A DNA stretch of 64,000 nt from contig JAXRKN010000045.1 in the NCBI GenBank assembly GCA_038502055.1, positions 208,501 through 272,500 on the forward strand, given 5' to 3'. A model generated the notes under the pieces. That model had not been told where the DNA came from. It searched no databases and worked only from the letters and a program-made list of their open reading frames with translations. This document shows, piece after piece, positions 48,001 through 60,000 of the stretch. How positions within the stretch are numbered: position 1 is the first letter of the stretch; each line of letters starts with the position of its first letter. The stretch comes from Tanytarsus gracilentus (taxonomy: Eukaryota > Arthropoda > Insecta > Diptera > Chironomidae). The position numbers were made by a program, and so were the translations under genes.

Positions 48001-51000
48001 TGGTAACTCCAGAGTGCTAAATCAGAGTGTCATGCTCCAGTGTCATCTATCTATCTAATGTTATCTTTCGATTCCCTATCAAGTGAAAACTGAATAAATA
48101 AATTTAGGCATACATGCTCAAACATGCGCAGACTCTTTTACCATGCTAAAAAAATTACTATTAAGTGCGATGAAGTGAAAGAGTGCACATATATGTGATG
48201 AAACATAATAAATTTTCGTTCCTTCACAAGACAGCACTGCACGATCTCTTTGTCTTTTACGCCTTACAAATCTCGCGCATGCAATCGAAGAAAATCAAAG
48301 TACCATAGGGCAAAGTCTAAAGTTGTGGATAAAAAGATAAAAAAGAGAGCAAAGTAAATTGATTCATTGAATTAAATAATTACCACAGAGTTTTTTATTT
48401 TGTTTCGCTTTCAATGTTTTTTTTACTTTTCTTTTTTTTTCAATTTTTCCATTACCAAGCTTAAAATTTTTATAAAATTTAATTTTTTCTGTTGGAATTA
48501 GTCTTAATTTAACGTATTTAACATTTTTAGTTGAAATTTTATATTTGTGAGAAGGGTGAATAAATTTTTATGATAATTTTTAATGTCGATCTGCTTTGAT
48601 GACATAAAGCAAAATCGAAAAATGTATTTCTTCAGCTCTTTTTAGAGATTCAAGTTACTCATAATGGCTTCATTCATCAGCTTGATACACAAATGCTCAC
48701 AAATTGCCTTTAACTCGGTGGTGAATGAAAGTTTTATATTCCATTATTCTCTCATTAAAATGATAAATAGATCCACATTTATTCGCTCCTACTCGGCAAC
48801 CGTGCAATAACAGCTGTGCTAATTTCGGCAGAGCCCATTTCGTGTCGCTCCTTTGGAGAAATAAACAAAAAGATGTTGTGCCTTTTTTGAGTTATGCAAA
48901 TGTGCAACACGCGTTTATGCGAGTGCGTGCATGTTTCATTGAGAATTGAGGCGAGAAAAAGAAAGTGCGAGTAAAAGCGAGTCGACATTTTATGTAATGT
49001 ATTAGAAAATAAGTTTTAGTGCCTTTTTAATTGACACTGCGGAGAGCATTTAAAGTACAAACAAATTTCACTCAATTCTCATCGCTTGTCTGGAAAATTT
49101 AAACATTTTTTATGTCACACATAGTTAAAATATTTCAAAGAATTACTGGCAGATCATGGTTATTAAGTGATTGAAGGGTGTAAGAAGCTTTTTAACTTGA
49201 ATTATCTTCTTTTCTTTCTGACATCTCCACAACAATTTTTTACCAAACGAAAGTGACATTGTCACCTAAATTCCGTTAAAATTAATTTGTGACTGATGAA
49301 CTCTTATAATTAACCAATCAAGGGATGCGGATGGGAACTTTTTAGAAAAATGTTTTAAATGATTTAAGAAAATTTCAAGCTGAATCGTTAACATATTATT
49401 TTAGTCACTAGAAAGTATGGAGGCGGCATACCGTCCTTAGATCTGTTTCGAACATCTAAGAAATTTGTTTTATTTTATTTTAATTTTTTAATTTTTTTTT
49501 AAATCAATGGTTTCGAATATACGCTTTATGTTATTTTGACTTATATTAACATTTAAGTTAGAATTAGCGACTAATTATATTAATGGAAGACCCAGAATTT
49601 TTTTTTCAGAAAAGAAAATTGAAACAATAACAAAGAAAAATCACCTCTCTTATTTCGCTAATATTGACTTCTTATCTGGGTAATCGATGAGAACTCGATT
49701 TGATTGGGTTGAAGGAGTTGACAAGAAACACTTTGTTAACACTTTTACATTTTAACAATTTAGTAAAACAATGATCCACTCATGAATATTTCGAGTTGTA
49801 ATTTTTATTATTGTATATTAAAACATTAAATTCGTAACTTTCAAAAAATTATTTCTTTTCACGAATTTTAATCGAATTTATAATAATCTTCACTTAAATT
49901 TTATAGCCACGCCCCCAAATGTACCTATTGTATAAAAATATTTTGAAAAATTATTACTGAAGATTAGAGCAAGAGTAAAACCAAGTAAAACAATATAATT
50001 ATGATTTTTCTTGGAGTTCTTATTGGAGCGTTATAAATTATAAAGTTACAAAAGTGGGTCTGTATATGATTAATAACTAGCTCTCTCTCTCTCTCTCCCT
50101 CTCTCTCTCAAATGCGCCTGTCAAGCAGGAACTCGATGTTGATTTGCTCATTTTATGAGACTCAAACACTCAATCATACATGACGTGATATCCCATCTAT
50201 GTAAAGTTGAAGAGCGTGATGAGCGGATTGTCAACATTACTTTCGGAAGACAATCAACGACTCAGTCAGTTGAAATTGAAATCGCATTCAAAGTTTCCAG
50301 ACGAACAAAACATTTAACAGAGAAATTGTTATGTCAGCCAAATTGCCCACGAAAATTGTTTTTAAACTCTTTCGATGATCATCCATGAAAAAGTGATTCT
50401 TTCTCTTTTCGAAAGTTAGTGAATTGTGTCTGCCTCTATACGATTGGACTATCATTACAACTCATTTATCACATGCATAATTGATATGTTTATCTTTTTT
50501 CAGGCTGTTTTTTGTAAAGCGTTGATAATGGACGTGGGTTTGTGAAATTTTAAAACTTCATAAATGTTTTTAAGGTTTTAGCGAGTTTTTAATAGACTAT
50601 CGAATAAATAGCAATTTACCCTCTTCTCAAGTCCTCCAAGATATTTTTAATAAATACCTCTTAAAACTCCAGAAAATTTTTTAAACCCTCGACGCTGTTA
50701 TTGATGTTCATTTAAGTATATCGATATTCTGAGAGAAAATGAATTTTAAAAGCTCGTAAATAAAAAAGATTTCGAACAATATTGAATCATGATTGATTGC
50801 TTTGCATGCTATTATACCTTCACGCGTCTATTTAATGCCGATACGGTCTATAATATGGATACTCGCATGATGATAAAATATTTTCGAGAAGTTCCCTTGC
50901 TCCCTAGTTGAACTCTGTTGGAAAATGTGGTGCATGCTTAGCTAAATATTTATCTAACTTTATTTTTTTACGAGTTGTTTATATCCGAGAAAGCATATTG

Positions 51001-54000
51001 CACATTAAACAATAAGATAACGAGGTCGAAATGGGAACGGAAAGTGATGTTTGATAGATAAATGGAAAATGTAGTGCAATGGTGGATTTTTTTAAGTTTT
51101 AACTTATTTTTTATAAATAAAAATGTGAGAGATTTAAAAACAAAACTTTAAGCGTAGCACGAGTCGACAAAATTTAATATTTGCAATCGAATAATCGATA
51201 TAATGCACATTTACCTAATTGGCATAAATAAGCTTTTTTCAGGAAAAGAAAAAAATATCGATAACACGCGAAAAAATGTTTCAAAACCCAAACGTGGGTG
51301 TTGTCACGTAACCCACTTGTAACAGATCAGTATTCGCTTCCCTTTCTGGCATCCCCAAAATGGCTTCCCCAAAAATGGCTTCCCTAAAGTGGCTTCCCTT
51401 TTAGCTTCAGAAACCATTTTGGAAGAACTAACATCCAGCAGAGGAATTAAAATCCAGTAGAGGAACCAACATCCAGCAGAAAAACTAACATCCAGGAGAG
51501 TAACTAACATCCAGCAGAGGAACCAACATCAATGCCAATCGATTCCTGGTACAATTATGAGTTCAACAATACCCATGAAGCCATATATTATTAAGAGAAA
51601 ATTTGTATGAAACATGGACGTGTGGCTATCCGTGGCACGACCTGTGGGCACGATCTCAAAAATTCTTAAAATGGGCTAATAAAAACCCTAAGACCTACCA
51701 TCTGGCGAAAACCCGAAGTCTCTAGCTGGTCCAGGGGCCGAGATCTCGACGATACAGACATACAGACGGACGAAAATTAGGGCATATAAGTGTTAAACCA
51801 CTTTGTGGGTTACACTAAAAACGCTTTATAAATATTTCCCCTCGTTTATTGATTCATGCTCTATGTATTGTTGTTTTATCACATAAAATGCAAATGATGC
51901 CTCAGAACATAGTTATATTAACTTTCTTTCATCGATGACAAATAAAAAGTTAATTCTTATTGTGTTAAAAGCTTAAACTGCGAAAACTTTTTGTTGTAAT
52001 TTTTCGTCTTGAAACATGAACATTGTAATAACATAAGTTATGTAAACGTGAAGAGAGAAAGAGGAGCAGCTGTGACTTTGTTTAAAAAAATAGCATAAAA
52101 ATCGATATGCATTGTGAGAGGTGGAAAATTTCTGGTAGCCAATAATGCGCGAGGACAAATTTTTACACGATTAAAAAAATATGTTGAATTTAGAAGACTT
52201 GATTTTTGAAATATTTCCGTAAAATTTTTATTTGCATCATGATGAAAAAATTAGTAAACTACCTAGTATTAATTGAGTGTTGGGCCGTGTGCTTGGTGCG
52301 AGTATCACCGATTTAGGCATTTGGTGCCTCCACCGCTCATGAATTCGCAGAGAGGTGTCGGCTGCCTAAGGGTAGTATCGCTAATCTACTGAGGATTCCT
52401 CTGAGTAAGATGGATATCGCTCATAAGGTGCACCTTGCGTATACAAGTCTATCATAAGAGCAAGTAAAGACGTCTGAATAAGATGGTCATTGCAAAAAGG
52501 GTACGGTACAATAGAGCGCAAGTTCGCAGTGCCTTGACTGTCTGATTTACTAAAAATGTCAGCTCCAGTCTGCCCACTTCCGCAATACAATACAATAGTA
52601 TTAATTAGTAAATTAGTAATAATGTTTTTGTCTAACACCCCTCAATTTACAAATGTAGGTTAAAGTATTGCACTACGCTTTTGTTTCCGTACTACGTCGT
52701 ACTCCGTTGAATTTTTCGAGCAACAACAGCAGAATTTCTCTTTGTTAATAATCAATAATCGTAGTACCAGTCGGTGGGGGTTGCGATGATAAAACTAATA
52801 ATGTTGCTTCTTTATTGCAATGCCATAAGTCAATACTCAATCATATGGTAAATTTATATTTTATATTCTTAGTTAACGGTTAAGTATATACTTTTTGGTT
52901 TATGCATATGCATTAAACGTTTGAAAATCTCTCTCATAAGGAAGTTTTTTTGAAACTGCAAATCGGATTTGTTAGGAAAAAAATAGAAATCAAGAAATAG
53001 AAAATTATTTGTAGCATGTGCATGAATGAACGAGAAACTACGGGATTTCTGAAACTGTAAATCATAAATGGCGATTAAGAATTTATTTGGTACAATATGG
53101 GTAACCGACATGTTTAAGACAATTAATTTTCGCTATTCAAAGAAAATGGTTTTGATGTGACGACATTGCGAGAAAGAGAAGAAGAAAAAATTAAAACAAT
53201 GTACCGTATAAAAAAATATGAAAATAAGTCGAAGTGCTTATTCGAAAGATTACGGCATTAGAATCATGCTAACAAATAAAATTATTGAACAAACAGAGAG
53301 AGCGAGAGAGAAAGAGAAAATTGAAATGAGGGGAAATGGCAAAAAAATTAAATTTTATTGTTTCCTCGAGAGCTCAAAATATCCCTGCGTGGGACATGAA
53401 AACCGTTGAAGCCGTAAATTTAAATAAAAGTATACTTTTTGTATACAATTGTCTATTGAAAATACGATGAAGCCGAGATTTAAATTTTATTTGTATGAGG
53501 ATTTTTTGAATTTTAACGGTAACATTTGGTCATGTCCCACGCAGGAAAATATCGTAATTTCTCTTCTATTTCAATTTGAACTGTTCTTATTGCATGTTAA
53601 ATGTTATATTATGGGCAGAGTAATCGAGAAAACAAAAAATTTTACAAGTAAAAAAAATTTACGCAGTCTAAAGATGAAAAAAGAAAAAGAACCGGAAAAT
53701 CATTTTTAAAATCACTCTTAAAATTTTTGTAATCATCGCCCTATAATAGACAAATTGCAAGCAAATCATGAAATTGTTTAAACATTTGCATGCAAATTTC
53801 ATGAAAAACGTGATTTCAAATCAGTGATTTGTCTCCTACGATCGTCTTCAGCTCTTTCTAATCTTTTTTGTTAGACGTGTAATTTTTACACATGGCGCTC
53901 CATAAAAGAGAATTTTTACACGATCGCATGCGTCCACTCTTTTGATTACTCAACTATTCTCTAGCGCAAACAAATTCTCTTACCTATCTAAATTACACCT

Positions 54001-57000
54001 CCCAAGAAAAATTTGACGTCAAGAAGCCAGCTTTTATTAACTTTTTTCTTTTCCTTCTTCCATTTTCAGACCGACTTGTGTGCATTGGAGCCTGGCATGG
54101 ATGTTATTTCAAGAACACCAGCACATGGTCCTTATCACACGCATCATCAACTTAACAATCTCGTCCATAATTTTCATCACCATACGGATCAAACTAAATC
54201 GCTGCAGGAGCTACAGAATGAAGTCGGCGCTTTATTGGAGTTTCGCGATTTGGTTATTGAAACCTTTCCTGATCTCAAACACAAAATGGCATCATCGGGC
54301 GCAAGTAGTACAATTACCGGCCTTCAGTCTTCTTCTATAGTATCCAGGTAACTTAAAAGTTTTCATTGATTTTTTAAATCGCTTTCAAACAATCAATAAT
54401 ATATTAAACACTGTCCTCTGTCGCATCACGCTCCAATAAAAATTTCAATTTGAATCTTCACGATTGTTCAAGGGCTGAGAACATAGAGGTAGCTGGGCCC
54501 GTGAAGGCCCGCCAAGGCTCTTGATGGCCCGTGAAGGCCCGCCAAGGCTCTTGATGGCCCGTGATGGCCCGTCAAGGCCCGCCAAAACTCTAAGAAAATT
54601 AAAGTTTAGAGGATGAAAGGCACATCAAAAAATTTTTACTTGTATTTTTTTTTAAAAAACAAATATTTTTTCTGTTTTTAAGGCCCGTGAATTTTTCGTG
54701 AAGATTTTAAGTTTTTAACTTTCAGGTAGGAATATTTGATAAATTGAACTAAATTAAATTGTTCAAAGAAAAATTTAAAAAAAATTACAACCGCTGCAGC
54801 CTTTGAAAATAAATTTCTCAATTACTGTTGTTTGCAATGGAACCTAATTCCCGAAAAAAGCGCCTCGCTCGAGAAAACTTGCTGATAAAAAAAATCTGTT
54901 ATTTCAGTGTAACAAAAATTAAATTCCGGGGTCGCTTGAGACTACTAAACTTCCTAGTCCAATTAAAATAAAGCTCCACTTTTGTAAGAAAGTAGCAATG
55001 TAATTTATAACGCTCTAACAAGAATCTAATGAGAATTTAGGGTAAATTTTAAGAAGAAATTTTAATCTTCAATTATTTTTTTTTAAAATAAAAAAGTTTT
55101 AATCAGCTTAGGTAAAATTTTTGAAGCGTGACTATATAATTTAAATTTTTTATTTTTGCGAAAATAATTAGCAAAATAAAATCGACTTAAATTTTTAAAT
55201 TTCAATATATTAAATTTTTAAAAAATTTTCAAAGTTATTGAAAAAATAATTGTTGATAAAAGTGTTTAAAATTTTTTTTTGAAACTTTTCGAAAAAAAAA
55301 ATCTTTTCTTAAATATAACTTTTTTAAAGATATTTTGCTTTCCTTAGTTATCTTGTTGCATATTTAAGCATAATAAGTTGAAATATTGGAATATTTCATA
55401 AAATTAAAAAAATTATTTTTTTGTTGTTGTTTTAGTGCCGCGGCACCTGCCAACTTTATCTCTATAGCTAATTTTCAATTCATATTTGTGTACACTTGTT
55501 TAATATATCACGATAGCAAATATTAAAATTAAATTTTAAGTTTTCAAGGAAGTTAAACAAAATATATCAAAATATAAAATTTATAATGAACTTATTTTAC
55601 TTAGTACTTTTCCGCCCGGAATGTCTAATTAACGAGAAGGGAAAGTTTTAAAAGTTTTTTTTAAATATTTTATTAAAATTCTTTTTCCTGTTCAAATTAT
55701 TTGAGCTTGAAGCACAAATATCATTTAGAAATTTTAATTTGTTGTGTGAAAGTTTAGAATACTTTTGGATGAGATTAAAGCTTGAATGCTTTTTGACCTC
55801 TCAGTCATCAATCAATCAATTAAAGCTTTAATGCTTTTTGTTTACTTTTTTTTCTAATCCCTCGACCAAGATTTAAATTTGAACATTAAGAAAATACATT
55901 TAAATTGACTTATTTTGTTCTGATTTTTTTCATTGATTTAAACAAAATATTATTTTATTTTCTATTAAATTATTAAGATGGACGAAATTAAATAAAAATT
56001 ATTTTATGTACTCAACGGCTGTTTTGAAATTTCCAATCAGAAAAGCAACATCTATTTTTCAAACCTTGAATTAGTCTTACACAACAGATGTCGCACAGCA
56101 TTGTTGCTCAATGTTTGATTTTTTTTCAACTTCCGCACATGAACAGAAAGAAATCTAAATGAGATTGTGGGAGAAGGGAGAAGGAGAACTTATTAAAAGG
56201 AGAACCGAATTTTTTTTAAGAGTAACCAAAAATTAGGGTTTCTTTTATAAACTGTTTAAAAAATTCCAGCAATAAGCTTAATGGTTGCGCTTTAGCGTGT
56301 GTGATCACAGTATACTCGAAACAGAGCTATGGGCGGCTTGCCGCCTACAAACTTTCTAGTTAAAAATAATGAACGAACAATTCATTTTAATTTAGACGTG
56401 AATGGGAGCCTGGAATACGCGTTCGGCGTAAATTAAATAGCAATTTTAGCAGCAGCAAAGATGGAAGCAATAGCGGTGAAATAATTCAATCGTCATCACT
56501 AACTCGAAGTCGGAGCAACTCGCACAGTGGCAAAAAAGAACCAAAGAGTGGCGAGGGCAATGGAAGTGTCATACAGGATTCAGGTTTTTCGACTGAAACC
56601 AGTTCTTCGAAGGAGGCGCACAGCGCTTCATCTAGTGCTGGTTCGGCGATTGCTCAGGTGAGTGGCTGACATTGAAAATCAAAATGTGTGTGTGTGTATG
56701 TATGTTTTCGAGAGAGGCGCGTGCTTTTTCGAAAGTTAATTATATCCAATTTCTCTCTCTTTACATCATCACAGAGCAATTCAGGTGCATTAACAGCTCG
56801 ACTCACCTCCGACCCAACTTGCAGTAGTTCCGATAATGAGCTATGGAATTTACTCGATGTGATACATATGCGAACGTCACGTGGAACGGATGTAAGTGAT
56901 CAAAAATTTGCCAACGGCAAATCTTCATCGTCTGCTGCAACTGCATTCCAGAGTCAAATGAATTTCATGCCAAAGGAAGAAGTGCAGCAAATGCGAAAAG

Positions 57001-60000
57001 AACGAGATCACATGATGGATAAACTGGGTGATTTTGAAGCCGAACTCCTTGCCAGTCGAATAAAGGAGTCGAAACTTCAGGATCAAATTTTGGAACTGCA
57101 ACAGACCAAAGCAGATCTCGAGCATCAACTTAAATATGCTCTCAGCCAAAAGCACGATTTTAATAAGTTCTTAAGCAACACCAAGGATGATGATAGAAAT
57201 ACCCGTCCAAATAGCAATCGAACCTTCCAACCGATAAAGCCATCTGAAGATGGTGTAGCTGCTCTAGTGCCACAAAAAGCATTAAAAGATGAGCTCAATA
57301 AACTCGGAAGACTCGATGGTCTTATAAGTAATCCGAGTAGTAAATTAAACAAAGTTCGTGTGCTTGATTCAAAAAAAATTGCAGCAATACTCCTCGAGAC
57401 GAATATTATTGAATTGCAGAGACACTTGCTGACTATTACTGTACAAAATCAGGTGAGTCTTTTTTTGGGATTTAAAGGTTGGAGGTGGGATCAAAAATTA
57501 AGCTTTTGAACAAATTTTTACAAATCACTTTCGACATTTTACGATTTAAAAAACATTAACTTAACTTGGAAAAATGATGTAGGGCAAAAATAAGTAGACA
57601 TTCAGCGTGAGTAATTTTAATCTACACGATAAAATATGTCATTTATTTAAGTAAATTAACCAATAATTTTATCGCGACTGATAAAATGATATTAGTTCTA
57701 TTTTTGTGATTTTCACTTTAAATATTAAATAAGTCAAATTTGATTAAAAATTTGAGTAGACATCAATTACTCACGCTGAAAAATTGCAATTTTCTCGCTT
57801 GTCTGTGACTGACAGGGACTGAAAGTGGTTTTAAATAAAACTTTACGATCAATTCTTACTAAAATTCAGCCAGCTTTTGAAGAGTAATGTCTCATTACCG
57901 AGAAATTTCTTAAAAATATTGATACGAATGTTCAGAGTTTTTATTTTTGCTCTGTTGTAATAAAAATTACAAAAAACCATAGAGAAATTTTCTTCTAAAA
58001 CTTTCAAATAGTTTTTTTGTCAGAAAAAAATAGTCCATATAACAATTTCTAATTTTAATGTTTGCAATGTTCCGTGAGAGCTCCGCTTTTTATTATTTTC
58101 TTGTAGCTCACATTTTACATGCAGACCACAAGTATTCGTTGTTATTTATTAAAATATAAAAAGCAATTCAATCTTAAGTAAATAAAATGTTCTGATCAAC
58201 CATGATGGACATTCCTCAAAAAACATTAGTGCTAATCGATTCCTACTTAGCAGCAAAAGACGAGTTCAAAAACATACATGAAGTTATAGTTCTGAAAAAT
58301 GAACATTATGGCAGTCCTGGCAGGCCATGATGGACATGCCTCTAAAACCTACTGGATCTCATTTCCAGCACTTGCCATTCCTCACAAATTATTCGGCATT
58401 TTTTGAGTCTTTTTGGACATTGGCAGTGCTTAATGGCCGACTTGTCGAAAAAAAGAGTATTATTGCAAAACTAGAGCACAAAAGGAATCTTTAGCAACAA
58501 ACCCGATCCAAATCCGTGCGCCCGTTTTCGAGTTACATCGCCAACTAAATTCCCGGATGTGTCCATGTTGCCATGTTAAGATGTGTCCATGTATACATGC
58601 TCACACCACTTAAATGACTCTACAGCCTGATCCGAGCCACCGATTGAGATGCGGTTTTTAACAGTAGCTCGGGCCATGTAGCAGGCCCAACGTTTGTAAT
58701 CAGCAGATTTTCGATTAAGGCTCGTGGAAGGACAGAATGGACAAAAGAGAGAATTCTTAGAAAACTGAAAACAAAAGAGAGCGGAGCTCTATTTCGAAGG
58801 AGAAGAAAAATATTAATACTTTCTAATTGTATTGAGCTTTTTGGATTAATTGGCAGCAGCACGTGCGTTCGGTCTTTTGTTATAGATGTGTTGAAAAACT
58901 GCAGCGCGCACAATAGTCTGAGTGAAATCAGTTAGTGTGAGTCTAAAAACATTTTGCCATTGTGTCTGCTATATATGCAGCAAAACGTGGAGGCTTTCAC
59001 TGCTCGTAACAATGATGGATCTCTTCTTCTCTTTTTAACACAGTGCGCCAACTTGTTTCAGAGTAAAGTGATATAGTGTGCATCATTAAAAAAATTTTGT
59101 TTAATACATGATAGATGTTTGTGTTGAAAACCACCGCTTGCCATCCACCTACACTAAGCAGATTTCAGGACTACACTTCGCCCCTAGACGTCAATGCATC
59201 ACATACACTAAACATTCTAGAGATGTAGCTTTCCACAGCTATTCCTAACTCTTGAAATCCAAAAGCTATGTACACTTCCAGACTTACATTTTAATAATTT
59301 TTATGTGTTACACTTTTCTGCACATTTGTTATCGTTCGGTACAAGTAAATGAAACCAATGAACAAATTTTTTAAATTACAAAAATTCACCAGTATTTACA
59401 TACCTCGAACCGTTCAATTGAATTCATTTGCTGATTTTTGACTACAAAATGCAACCGTCAAACATCACGGCATCGTCCATAAAGCATTTAAATATCTGAT
59501 AATTTTCAATGATGGGTCAATGAATTCAGTTCGTGTGATTGAGGGCACAATAAATAGCATCGATGGGTGGACGCGATCGAGCGTTGAAGCTTCCGAGAGT
59601 AACTTGTTTTATAGTTAAAATTTGCAAGTTCATTATTAAAATTTAAAGGCTCGAAGTCGATATCTGAAATTAAAATCTTTTATAACTTTGGATCACGAGC
59701 ATGCTCGATGAAATTCATTGATTTTTTTGAAAATTGCCAGCAGCTGTTTCTGATTTTAAAGTTTGTTAAAATGTTAATTTGCTAATCATTTTGCCATATC
59801 ATAACATAATTTGTCCTGATCTCTCTTTTTATTCACTTCCTTTAGGTGCTGCAGCAACGTCTCGATCAGGCCACAAAGTCAAAAATATATTTAACTAGGA
59901 AATTCGACAAGTCAAAGGAAGACGTCGAGGACTTGAGATTTCAGGTAAGATAATTTGAGATATTTCATAATTTTGAAGAAAAAGGTCATATCTGTCCCAA

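Noticed and set aside
50155..50388. Plus-strand 77-codon frame
   Set aside because: Composition looks partly coding-like, but there is no domain, splice partner or repeat evidence.
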